Of a stretch of 14,869 nucleotides of DNA, positions 1-7,212 are shown one piece after another. The translations under genes were made by a program, and so were the position numbers. Position 1 is the stretch's first letter. Each line of letters opens with the position of its first letter. Source of the DNA: JAHDFB01 sp964607315 (GTDB lineage Bacteria > Bacteroidota > Bacteroidia > Chitinophagales > Saprospiraceae); contig CAZSKA010000071.1 of assembly GCA_964607315.1 (NCBI GenBank), positions 1 to 14,869 of the forward strand, given 5' to 3'. Below the pieces are notes generated by a model that saw nothing but the letters and a program-made list of their open reading frames with translations, ran no database searches and was not told where the DNA came from.

Positions 1-97
1 ACACTGAATGCATATCTTATATGAAAAATACGCCTAAATATAGTTCTTATTTTTATGTCCTACGAAAACGAGAAAGTTCCATGAACATTGCGTTACA

Positions 98-197
98 NNN
101 NNNNNNNNNNNNNNNNNNNNNNNNNNNNNNNNNNNNNNNNNNNNNNNNNNNNNNNNNNNNNNNNNNNNNNNNNNNNNNNNNNNNNNNNNNNNNNNNN
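98..197. other. 100-N assembly gap inside the tandem array
   Basis: Exactly 100 Ns replace sequence here, which is the usual placeholder for a gap of unknown length. The base before the gap (97) corresponds to 669 in the repeat unit, and the base after it (198) corresponds to 670. The flanks are therefore in perfect repeat phase. The missing DNA is most simply zero or a whole number of ~157-bp units that the assembler could not resolve. Confidence 0.95.
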
Positions 198-705
198 GCA
201 AATTTTACTGCACGATGATTAATCAGAAATATACTTTGGGCGTAAGCCAAAAAACATACTCTCGATGCATATCTCATAATAACCATGCGCCTAAATGTCG
301 TACTTATTTTTACGTCCTACGAAAACGAGAAAGTTCCATGAACACTGCGTTATAGCAAATTTTACTGCACGATGATTAATCAGAAATATACTTTGGGCGT
401 AAGCCAAAAGCACATTTTATCTATGCATATTTCATATTAACCATACGCCTAAATGTCGTTCTTGTTTTTACGTCCTACGAAAACGGGAAAGTTCCATGAA
501 CATTGCGTTACAGCAAATTTTACTGCACGGTAATTAATCAGAAACAAACTTTGGGCATAAGCCAAAAAACGTACACTGAATGCATATCTTATATGAAAAA
601 TACGCCTAAATATAGTTCTTATTTTTACGTCCTACGAAAACTAGAAAGTACCATGAACATTGCGTTACAGCAAGTTTTACTGCATGATGATTAATAAGAA
701 ATCAA

Positions 706-728
706 TTTTGGGCGTAAAGCCCTAAAAA
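706..728. other. Hairpin at end of array, 3' of the OMP gene
   Basis: TTTTGGGC-gtaaa-GCCC-t-AAAA forms a stem-loop 23 bp past the stop codon of the neighbouring minus-strand gene. It is the complete form of the stem found degenerate in each tandem unit. It resembles palindromes near 3666 and 11816. It lacks a terminal T-run in the direction of transcription, so intrinsic terminator activity is uncertain. Confidence 0.4.
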
Positions 729-750
729 CCAAAACCAATAAATTCTATCT

Positions 751-1245
751 CTAAATAAAAGTGTATCCTAATTTCAAAATAGGAAATTGTAATGCGTCAA
801 AACTAACTCCAACAACAAGGTTACTTCTATCAATAAATACACCACCAGAAAAACCAATGTTCAAATCACCATTGCGAACAATATTGTTAATGGTCTCTTG
901 GGTATAACTTAAACCTAGTAAAGTATTGATGTATAGACGAGTTTTCTTTTCTTCAGACATCAGATATAATCTTCCACCGACTACTGTATTAATGGTGTTG
1001 CTAGTACCCATGTTTCCTGACAAAAAGGTGGAATTTATGTTAGTGAAAAGATAAGATAATTGACCTTCTAGAGAGAAGCGCTGACTTAATCTGTAGGAAG
1101 GATTTAGACCTGCATAATATGAGATTCCTGAATCTAAAAGTGGACCTCCAATACCGCCAAATCCTAATATAGAAAGAGGTTTTTCTTGTGCGTAAGTGGT
1201 ACTTATGCTCGTTAAAAGTAGGAAGATGAGAATTAATTTTTTCAA
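751..1245 (-). CDS. Small secreted outer-membrane beta-barrel-like protein
   Basis: This 164-residue protein opens with a clear signal peptide (MKKLILIFLLLTSISTTYAQ, probable cleavage near residue 20). The rest is built of short alternating hydrophobic/polar strands such as YRLSQRFSLEGQLSYLF, TVVGGRLYLM, LYINTLLGLSY, NIGFSGGVFI and NLVVGVSFDALQF, and it ends in LGYTFI. This pattern is that of small Bacteroidota outer-membrane barrels (porin-family/OmpW-like size), but no specific family is recognised. The start is TTG at 1245: an in-frame TAA lies just upstream, and the signal peptide begins exactly there, so no ATG alternative keeps it. The gene stands alone, with the tandem repeat array downstream. 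Role inferred only as an envelope component. Confidence 0.75.
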   Translation of the reverse strand: MKKLILIFLLLTSISTTYAQEKPLSILGFGGIGGPLLDSGISYYAGLNPSYRLSQRFSLEGQLSYLFTNINSTFLSGNMGTSNTINTVVGGRLYLMSEEKKTRLYINTLLGLSYTQETINNIVRNGDLNIGFSGGVFIDRSNLVVGVSFDALQFPILKLGYTFI

Positions 1246-1334
1246 TTGGATTTATTAGCTTAGGGTTCAAAATTGGCTATTCTCTATTTATAGTCATAAT
1301 ATATTCTATTAATTCTGCAGTCATCTAATTTTTT

Positions 1335-1351
1335 CTCCTATAACTTAGGAG
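1335..1351. other. Short hairpin 3' of the M20 gene
   Basis: CTCCTA-taact-TAGGAG is a perfect 6-bp stem lying about 80 bp beyond the stop codon of the M20 hydrolase gene. T-runs lie on both sides on the plus strand, so in the minus-strand transcript it is followed by A residues. A role in 3'-end formation or RNA stability is possible but not shown. Confidence 0.3.
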
Positions 1352-1429
1352 TTTTGATAATTTATATTGCTATCCATTTTCATAGTTTAGAGATTCCTGT
1401 TTCTTTAATTCTATTTTGTTAGTTACAAC

Positions 1430-2566
1430 TTAATTTTTTGTCATGATCAATTCTATGATTCCCTTAAACATATCCATTCCAGGTTCTATAATTTCATCGG
1501 GAAAATCATAATTTGCATTATGTAAAGCAGGAGTGTGGATTCCAGAACCAAGACCAAACATTGCACATTTATATGACTTTGTAAACCAACCAAAGTCCTC
1601 CCCAAACTTAAACGGATATTGTCTTTCTTTTAAAGTGAAATTATTCTTTAATGCGGCATTCTTAATATACCTATTGCATACTTCATGATTCTTACTTGCT
1701 GGGAAATACTCTAACCATTCCATTTCAAAAGTTAAGCGGTGATTTTTGCTTACATATTCTATTGCATTTGTAATATTGGTCTTAAGCATGTTCATTTGCT
1801 CGGTTCCCCATGTTCGAATCGTATAGTGCAATTCAGCATTTGCGGGTGAAATACCGTAAGATTTTTGACCCATAGTGAAATGAACAGGTGTTAAAACAGC
1901 AAAGTTTTCATCCAAAGGATTATCGATGTTCAACTTTGATAATGCATTTATTATTTCTGAAACTCCTAAGCTCGGATTAATTCCATTCTCCGGTTCAGCG
2001 GCATGAGATTCCTTTCCTTTTAGACGGACTATAAAGCTGATGACTTCTGCTGAAAAACCTGATTCCATAGTTATAATAGAATTCATTGGTTCTTTGGGTA
2101 TGTTATGAAGTGCAAATATATAGTCAATGTCAAGGTCTCTGAATTTCTGATCATTTAGCACTTTTTCAGCGCCTTTTCCGTTCTCCTCAGATGGTTGGAA
2201 AAGTAAGATGATCTTTCCCGTCTGGAAAGATTGTTCTTTAATCCAGAAAATCAATCCAGATACAATTGCCATATGACCGTCGTGACCACATTTATGAGAA
2301 ATACCCTGATTCTGAGATTTATGATCAAATTGATTTTCTTCTATAATCGGGAGCGCATCTAATTCACAGCGAATCGCAATATTCGGTCCCTGATCAGGAA
2401 AATCATATACAGCTGCTAATCCATTACCTCCAATATTATCAATGATACGAGTAGGGTGGTGCAGTTCAATAAATCTTCTTATTCTCTTCGCTGTTTCTGT
2501 TTCTTGCCCAGAAAGTTCAGGGTTTTTATGGAGCTCTTTCCTCAGGTTTTTTATAGAATTAATCAA
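1430..2566 (-). CDS. M20 family metallopeptidase (amidohydrolase)
   Basis: This 378-residue cytoplasmic hydrolase belongs to peptidase family M20, subfamily D (N-acyl-amino acid / IAA-conjugate / hippurate amidohydrolases), which split amide bonds of N-acylated amino acids using two metal ions. The N-terminus LRKELHKNPELSGQE is the family's typical opening. Metal ligands and catalytic residues are visible: C93 and H95 in HKCGHDGHM, the E127-E128 pair in QPSEENG, H154 in ALHN, and H349 in HTPALHN. The dimerisation-domain motif GKESHAAEPENGINP (H188) is also present. Length is normal. Translation starts at TTG 2566, since an in-frame TAA is 15 bases upstream and the next ATG would remove half of the catalytic domain. 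Substrate cannot be told from the sequence. No neighbour suggests an operon. Confidence 0.93.
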   Translation of the reverse strand: MINSIKNLRKELHKNPELSGQETETAKRIRRFIELHHPTRIIDNIGGNGLAAVYDFPDQGPNIAIRCELDALPIIEENQFDHKSQNQGISHKCGHDGHMAIVSGLIFWIKEQSFQTGKIILLFQPSEENGKGAEKVLNDQKFRDLDIDYIFALHNIPKEPMNSIITMESGFSAEVISFIVRLKGKESHAAEPENGINPSLGVSEIINALSKLNIDNPLDENFAVLTPVHFTMGQKSYGISPANAELHYTIRTWGTEQMNMLKTNITNAIEYVSKNHRLTFEMEWLEYFPASKNHEVCNRYIKNAALKNNFTLKERQYPFKFGEDFGWFTKSYKCAMFGLGSGIHTPALHNANYDFPDEIIEPGMDMFKGIIELIMTKN

Positions 2567-3192
2567 TTGTTTATGCTTTGTTTAGAAGTAGTAAATATCT
2601 AAATATTATTGTAGAATAAATGTTTAGCACTTCCAAAAAGGGTATGTTATGGTTAAATGGATTTATCCTCACCTGATTTTTAATTTGCCATTCTGGATTT
2701 TGAACTAAATATTTTCTTTATTAGCCACACTATTTTATTTATAATAAAGCAAACAGTCATAAGAACAAGGCCGATTATTATAGGCAAAACACCTCCAAAA
2801 GTATATAGCATTGCTATCACAAATCCCATTAAATATTCAGGTAAGTGAAGCGGTTTGAATATTGCAATTAGAAAAGGTAATAGTATAAAGTATTGCAAAA
2901 TATTTTCACGTCCTAATTCAAATAATAAAGATACTATTATACCAAAAATGAATGCCCAAGAAATCCTATTTAATATGCTTTTATTCGGCTGTTTTGTTGG
3001 CGTATCATTACGATCTCTCTTCTTTATGATAGTAAAAGTAATCCAAGCTAACAAGGGAACACTTAGTAATCCCCACCAGTTGGATATTTCAGGTAAATCT
3101 TCTCTTGCGAGTAGGTGATGTGAAATTACACCTCCATTAAAATGCTCTAACAGAATCAGTAAGCCTGTTAGGATAAGTGCACCTAAAGTTGC

Positions 3193-3369
3193 TTAAATCC
3201 GCATTATGTAATAGAACTTCGTTATGAGTGCTGAAATGTCGAAGAAATAACGACTTTTGAGATTGAATCGTAGTCACCACTACGGTGATTGAGCAAAAGT
3301 TGGCGAAGCTTTTATTTCAAAGACATTTCAGAACGCAATAGATTTTCTATTGCATATTGCGGGTTAAAT
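3193..3369. repeat. 6-bp direct repeats TTAAAT flanking the palindromic element
   Basis: TTAAAT at 3193-3198 and again at 3364-3369 abuts both ends of the 165-bp element, with no further identity outward (GC before the left copy, TC after the right). This is the expected footprint of transposition with a 6-bp staggered cut. The related element at 14747 also abuts an AT-only hexamer, TTTAAA. Confidence 0.7.
3199..3363. mobile_element. 165-bp palindromic MITE-like element
   Basis: The two ends are inverted copies: CCGCATTATGTAATAGAA on the left, and CCCGCAATATGCAATAGAA when the right end is read in reverse. Internal arms also match, for example CTGAAATGTC at 3231-3240 against GACATTTCAG at 3322-3331, symmetric about 3281, which is the exact centre. 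The centre holds a small stem, CGTAGT-cacc-ACTACG. TTAAAT lies immediately on both sides (3193-3198 and 3364-3369) as a 6-bp target duplication. There is no coding capacity. These are the marks of a miniature inverted-repeat element moved by a transposase elsewhere. It sits inside the membrane-protein gene, and a relative begins at 14747. Confidence 0.8.
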
Positions 3370-3393
3370 TCTAATATCAAATATTGATTTCAT

Positions 3394-3408
3394 AAGAAAT
3401 GATTTCTT
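3394..3408. other. 15-bp palindrome upstream of the interrupted gene
   Basis: AAGAAAT-G-ATTTCTT is a perfect 7-bp inverted repeat lying immediately before the ATG at 3393. It could be an operator or simply a chance feature of AT-rich DNA. Confidence 0.25.
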
Positions 3409-3496
3409 AAGGTTTCTTAATATTCCAGTCTTGATTGTTTACATTTTTTAGAACAGCGGAAAATAATTCTGTACTTTAGAAGTGGTCCACAGATCG

Positions 3497-3576
3497 GAAC
3501 GACTGAATGTCAATTCGTTCAAGAAGAATCGAGTGCTTGGTCTTTCGATTCTTTATTTGTTCGTGCAGTATTGACA
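3497..3576. other. Cluster of hairpins in a 310-bp non-coding stretch
   Basis: The 3394-3704 region has no credible gene. It contains nested and adjacent inverted repeats: GAACGA (3497-3502) with TCGTTC (3515-3520); a perfect 9-bp stem AAGAATCGA (3524-3532) with TCGATTCTT (3545-3553) around a 12-base loop; and TGTCAAT (3508-3514) with ATTGACA (3570-3576). A further imperfect stem, CTTGCCTTT with AAAGCAAG, lies near 3618-3646. It could be a degraded palindromic element or a structured RNA; no known family is recognised. Confidence 0.4.
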
Positions 3577-3665
3577 GACAAGATACGATTTTTTGAAATA
3601 TATAGCAGAGGGCTTAGCTTGCCTTTACCAATTTAAGCAAAGCAAGTGCTGGAGTTTTTATTCTA

Positions 3666-3693
3666 TTTTTTTTGGGTTTAACCCCAAAAAAAA
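3666..3693. terminator. Palindrome just after the metallophosphoesterase gene
   Basis: T8-GGG-tttaa-CCCC-A8 forms a long stem starting 12 bp past the stop codon of the minus-strand gene. The position is right for a transcript-end hairpin. The T-run is on the wrong side for a textbook terminator on the minus strand, and the A/T tracts pair with each other instead. Confidence 0.45.
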
Positions 3694-3704
3694 TATAAAT
3701 TAAT

Positions 3705-6083
3705 TTATCTCACAACAACTAAGTTTCCTACGTAGATTTGACCTTTTTCGCCTCTTATCCATATCGTATGATAACCTGTTGAAATTCCATGTAGACTTAT
3801 CGTAATTAATTCTCCTTGTTGTTCGTAAGAAGGAATTACTTTGAAACCTTGATTATTTGTTAAGGTTAAAGTGAAACTTCCTTTTTCAATATTTGGGATT
3901 TCTATTGTAGCGTATTCATTTGCTGGATTTGGATAAACATTGATGCTTTGAATATTTGTGGGACGTAAATTGTTAGTAGAAGATATCGGATTACAATTAG
4001 CGATAATTGGATGGCCAAGCGTTAAAAATAGATCATCAAAATAGCTGTCATTATCCGTTCCATTATTTAATTTGCCAGTAAGTTCTACCTGAATTGACCT
4101 AGTTAGAGCAGGTGTCGACATAGAATCCATGAGCATAGTCCAAGAGTTATTCAAAGTTGACAATGTATTGCTTTGTCCTAATTCTACTTGATTTTGATCC
4201 AAGAAAGTAATTTTCATTTCTGGTAAGTCAGAACCCGAATAATTCGACAGATAACCACCGAATATTACAGGAAACATTCCAGTATCAATAGAGTCAGCAT
4301 AGGCATTTACATCTATGTTTTGGATTAGAACTCCTAAGTCACTATGTTCACATAATCCGCCTACAGCAAAATATTTAGCGCCACTTCTTGGTGATACACC
4401 ATTACATTCGCCACTTTCCAAAGACTCTACAACACCTTCAACAATCGTCCAATGGTCCAATTCATTTTCAGCACCTGGATTTAATAAGAGATTAGGCAAA
4501 GAGTTGGAAACTCCTGTTGTAAACACTCCTGTCTCAGTCCATTCACTCCAGTTCATCTCTCTATCTCTATATCTCACTCTCCAAATGTAATCAGTTGATT
4601 CTTCTAGGCCATCTATCTTTTCATCAGTGAGATCATCACCCAGCTGCGTATTTATATCAAAATACCAGTTTTCGAAGTTTTTCCAAGTTTCCACTATAGG
4701 ATTGTCAAATCCTAGGTCTAATGTACTTACTTGCCAATGACTTTGACCATGTTGTGCATTAATATTAGGTGAGGTGAACGTATCTCCTTCTAAGGTTACA
4801 CATTCTGGTGCGATCTCTATATTGTTGATGGGAGAAATTAAGTTAGGAGAATTCACAAGGGAAGGATTAAATCTCATCGTTAAACTATCAGAAAGTTGAT
4901 TGTCAATAATCATATCTTGATCTCCTCTACTAATTCGTTTAACAACTACTTTGGGGTCATCATCATCGCTTATTTCTACCATGACAAAACCGTATTCATC
5001 TTGGGACACTGTGAATTCATCATAGTCGAAATTAGGGAATTCGCCCCAGTTGTCAATTGCTCCACCAGCTGATGCAACATTAATCCATAGGTGTTTATGG
5101 TCTCTGGAATTTCCTCGAGAATAACCATGTGTATGGCCGAAAAAATGAATGCTCGGTTTGGAGCAATCTGAAGTGAATTGTTCAAGGCGTTTTATGACTT
5201 CACCTGTGAAGTTAGATTCACCAGGAGTCCATAATTCAGATTTATGCGGGTGGTGTAACTGCGCAAAAACAAAATCAATAGAATCGGCTGCACACGTTTC
5301 AGATAAAACCAGATCTAACCAATCAAGTTGTTCTGTTGTATTGAAAGGGTTGTTTGAATTTAGACCAATAATTCGAACATTGCCATAGTCTTTATGCCAC
5401 CAGTGTTCTTCTAATCCAGGTGTTCCGTTTTCTGGTAACTTAAAATAACTAAAGTAGAACGGTGAATTTACTTCGTGATTACCTAATACAGGATAAACTG
5501 GAACTTGACTTAATAGCTCTTCTGCAGGCGTGAAAAATTGAGATTTCCACGAGTTAAAATTGTTTCCGTTAACTACAAGATCACCAGGAATCATGACTAA
5601 AGCCAAATTGTCGATGATGTCACCTCCAATCTCTTGCTCGAGGTAATCAATGACACCTTCTTCTACTACCTCTTGAAATTTATCTGGAAAAGCACCGTCT
5701 CTTTGCATATCACTCATTGCAAGAATTCTGAAAGATTCATTATCGGATGCAAAAGGAGGTGTTTTGAATTTATATATGTCTGAAATCGCAGTATTTGTTT
5801 TTACTCGATAGAAATATGGAGTAAAACGTTCTAAGTTTTGAAGATGAACCTCATGTATAATTGTGCCTCCATTTGATGGATAGGAAATGCCAATAGCCTC
5901 ATTCCCTAGGCTTTCCGTTAATCCCCATTCAACTATACTTTCCACTTCTATATCTGTTTCCCAAAGAATAAATATAGAATTAGGGTTTACATCTTGTAGG
6001 TATGGGTTTATGGTGATAGACTGAGCTATTACAGAAGTGGGTAAGTAAACACAGCATAAGATTATTAAAATAAATTTATTCAT
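3705..6083 (-). CDS. Secreted T9SS-sorted metallophosphoesterase with Fn3-like domains
   Basis: A 792-residue exported protein. Residues 1-20 are a signal peptide (NKFILIILCCVYLPTSVIAQ). A purple-acid-phosphatase-type Fn3 domain follows at ~21-110 (PYLQDVNPNSIFILWET). Next is a calcineurin-like phosphoesterase domain at ~115-390 with the motifs MSDMQ, GDLVVNG, LGNHE, AQLHHPH and FFGHTHG. A second Fn3-like region (~410-525, ending WRVRYRDREMNWSEWTE) and a jelly-roll/carbohydrate-binding-like region (~535-690) precede the T9SS type A tail at ~715-792 (INVYPNPANEYATIEIP). The first metal motif is D-x-Q where many relatives have D-x-H. The enzyme probably hydrolyses phosphoesters at the cell surface or outside; its substrate is unknown. 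The ATG at 6083 is chosen over the one at 6095 because it starts directly at the signal peptide. It is probably transcribed alone and ends in a palindrome. Confidence 0.93.
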   Translation of the reverse strand: MNKFILIILCCVYLPTSVIAQSITINPYLQDVNPNSIFILWETDIEVESIVEWGLTESLGNEAIGISYPSNGGTIIHEVHLQNLERFTPYFYRVKTNTAISDIYKFKTPPFASDNESFRILAMSDMQRDGAFPDKFQEVVEEGVIDYLEQEIGGDIIDNLALVMIPGDLVVNGNNFNSWKSQFFTPAEELLSQVPVYPVLGNHEVNSPFYFSYFKLPENGTPGLEEHWWHKDYGNVRIIGLNSNNPFNTTEQLDWLDLVLSETCAADSIDFVFAQLHHPHKSELWTPGESNFTGEVIKRLEQFTSDCSKPSIHFFGHTHGYSRGNSRDHKHLWINVASAGGAIDNWGEFPNFDYDEFTVSQDEYGFVMVEISDDDDPKVVVKRISRGDQDMIIDNQLSDSLTMRFNPSLVNSPNLISPINNIEIAPECVTLEGDTFTSPNINAQHGQSHWQVSTLDLGFDNPIVETWKNFENWYFDINTQLGDDLTDEKIDGLEESTDYIWRVRYRDREMNWSEWTETGVFTTGVSNSLPNLLLNPGAENELDHWTIVEGVVESLESGECNGVSPRSGAKYFAVGGLCEHSDLGVLIQNIDVNAYADSIDTGMFPVIFGGYLSNYSGSDLPEMKITFLDQNQVELGQSNTLSTLNNSWTMLMDSMSTPALTRSIQVELTGKLNNGTDNDSYFDDLFLTLGHPIIANCNPISSTNNLRPTNIQSINVYPNPANEYATIEIPNIEKGSFTLTLTNNQGFKVIPSYEQQGELITISLHGISTGYHTIWIRGEKGQIYVGNLVVVR

Positions 6084-6196
6084 CTTAATATGCAATTGAG
6101 TCTAAAGTGAATGATTCAACTAAGTAAAGCAAAAAAATAAAAACTCGTATTAAAAATTCGTGTGTTTTTTAGCTTTCCAGATGATTTTTACTTGCT

Positions 6197-6880
6197 TTAT
6201 CCAGCAGATAGCATGTTTATTTCTCCGTCCTTGTATTCCAATTTATAGAGATGTTCATTATTTTCAAATTCTACTACGAATGGTTCAGGTTTGATTTTCA
6301 TTGTGGTAGTTGGAAACCAACATTCTTTAATCTGGGGATTTGGTATTAGGAAAAGGCCTTCTTGAGAGCCGTTGGTGGAAAATCTTACTAAATCACCTTT
6401 CCATAGTTCAGTTCCAAAATTTTGGAATAGTTCATTATTAATCTTTTCGACATTATGGGAAGGCATTCCAATTTCATTTACACAGATGACATCAAAAATA
6501 TTAAAATCGGAATTTATCTCATTTCTTAAATCAGGTCGTGTTATAAACTCGGCAATATTTCCACTTGCATCATAAAAGTAAAATGAATCCGCATTCCAAT
6601 TTTCAAATCTTTGAGTTTTTCGTCCATTCTCGATGTTTATAATAGAGATGCGTTTTTCCATCCATTCTAAGGCTTGTTCTAATTTGTTGGAAGGAATTAA
6701 AAAGCAGTAATGGTAGGTATGTTTTTTCTGAGTTTCCTCAAAGGTTAAATGACTCCAACCAACTTTGATTGTAAATGAATCTGTATGATCTTCGATAACT
6801 TCAAAACCTAAGGTTTCAGCGTAGAAAGTTTTTTCTGCTGCTAGCTTATTAGTGAATAATTTTAGTTTGCGAATTTTCAT
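6197..6880 (-). CDS. VOC-fold (glyoxalase/bleomycin-resistance-type) protein
   Basis: A 227-residue soluble protein. Residues 1-118 form a VOC half-barrel module: KIRKLKLFTNKLAAEKTFYA is the usual first strand and helix, followed by LGFEVIE, and the module closes with YFYDASGNIAEFITRP, whose E111 sits at the normal metal-ligand position. A candidate partner ligand is H57 in TYHYCFLI. Residues 127-225 look like a second, more divergent module (FDVICVNEIGMPSHNVEK...EGLFLIPN). This family covers glyoxalases, dioxygenases and antibiotic-binding proteins, so the reaction cannot be named. The ATG at 6880 fits the module start. It is 113 bp upstream of the metallophosphoesterase gene on the same strand; shared transcription is possible but unproven. 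Confidence 0.85.
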   Translation of the reverse strand: MKIRKLKLFTNKLAAEKTFYAETLGFEVIEDHTDSFTIKVGWSHLTFEETQKKHTYHYCFLIPSNKLEQALEWMEKRISIINIENGRKTQRFENWNADSFYFYDASGNIAEFITRPDLRNEINSDFNIFDVICVNEIGMPSHNVEKINNELFQNFGTELWKGDLVRFSTNGSQEGLFLIPNPQIKECWFPTTTMKIKPEPFVVEFENNEHLYKLEYKDGEINMLSAG

Positions 6881-6956
6881 TTGTTGTTTTGGTAGAGGTG
6901 CTTCGAAGTATTTGAAATAAAAAGCAGTAATTCATTTGCGAATTCTATATTCACTC

Positions 6957-6988
6957 TAAAAGTATGATGTTTTTAGATATAGTACAAA
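6957..6988 (-). promoter_or_regulatory. Candidate Bacteroidota-type promoter for the VOC gene
   Basis: On the minus strand TTTG (6985-6988) is followed after 20 bases by TACTTTTA (6957-6964), close to the TTTG/TAnnTTTG pattern of Bacteroidota housekeeping promoters with one mismatch in the -7 box. It would give a leader of about 70 bases. The rest of the 6881-7212 interval shows no gene, RNA gene or clear terminator. Confidence 0.35.
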
Positions 6989-7212
6989 GTTTCCCTATGA
7001 GAAAGAAAAGACTGAGCTATATGACTTAATTTGTATAAATGCTAAAGAACAAGAAATGATCATGACTTTATTACACAATAGTAGAACTTATTGAAAATAT
7101 TATAATAGAAGAAAGACCTTAAGTAGTTTGCCTTTTTACTAGAAATCCAATATGTAAAACTGTATGGAATAATTTAATTTATCACCCAGCCCCACCAATC
7201 AATCTTTCATCT

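Larger units (their letters stand above)
1..728. repeat. Tandem array of ~157-bp non-coding units
   Basis: Three full units start at 198, 355 and 513 with the word GCAAATTTTACTGCAC, giving spacings of 157 and 158 bp. A partial unit at 1-97 matches 573-669 almost base for base, and a last partial unit starts at 670. The best conserved stretch contains ACGTCCTACGAAAACGAGAA and TTCCATGAACATTGCGTTA. Each unit also holds the perfect palindrome GATTAATC and a small stem, TTTGGGCGTAAGCCAAA. The unit length is not a multiple of three and no frame stays open through the array, so it is not a repeat protein. It ends 22 bp beyond the stop codon of the outer-membrane protein gene. Function is unknown; it could be structural DNA, repeated small RNA units or a VNTR-like locus. 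Confidence 0.9.
2680..3393 (-). pseudogene. Interrupted small multi-spanning membrane protein
   Basis: The frame from 3192 down to the stop at 2680 reads as a coherent membrane protein. Hydrophobic segments include LGALILTGLLILLEHFNGG, WWGLLSVPLLAWITFTII, ISWAFIFGIIVSLLFEL, YFILLPFLIAIF and VLPIIIGLVLMTVCFIINKI, and it ends in lysine-rich sequence. It has no usable start: above 3192 the frame meets TAA (3195-3193), and the first TTG (3054) would discard 46 protein-like residues. On the far side of a 165-bp palindromic element (3199-3363), an ATG at 3393 encodes MKSIFDIRI in the same phase, which would suit the missing N-terminus. The interruption looks like an insertion. One caveat is that simply removing the element and one repeat copy still leaves TAA between the halves, so the gene may have been broken before insertion. 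Function unknown; the HFNGG and ISNWWGLL blocks resemble uncharacterised Bacteroidota membrane proteins. Confidence 0.65.

Noticed and set aside
53..286. Minus-strand ORF across the N gap
   Set aside because: It exists only because unknown bases were read as open frame.
503..694. Small plus-strand ORF in the tandem array
   Set aside because: It crosses the repeat junction, its frame is not kept in the other units, and unit length is not a multiple of three.
1..728. CRISPR array
   Set aside because: The ~157-bp units are contiguous repeats with no variable spacers between short identical repeats, and no cas gene is in the window.
2680..3054. Complete 124-residue membrane protein starting at TTG 3054
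   Set aside because: Forty-six further codons upstream read as clear membrane-protein sequence, so this start would cut through a transmembrane segment; an interrupted gene explains it better.
4315..5388. Plus-strand ORFs opposite the metallophosphoesterase
   Set aside because: They are antisense shadows of a strongly supported gene with no domains of their own.
6961..7095. Plus-strand frame reading ...DLICINAKEQEMIMTLL...
   Set aside because: About 40 codons, no suitable start, and the only plus-strand candidate in the area; length is compatible with chance in AT-rich DNA.
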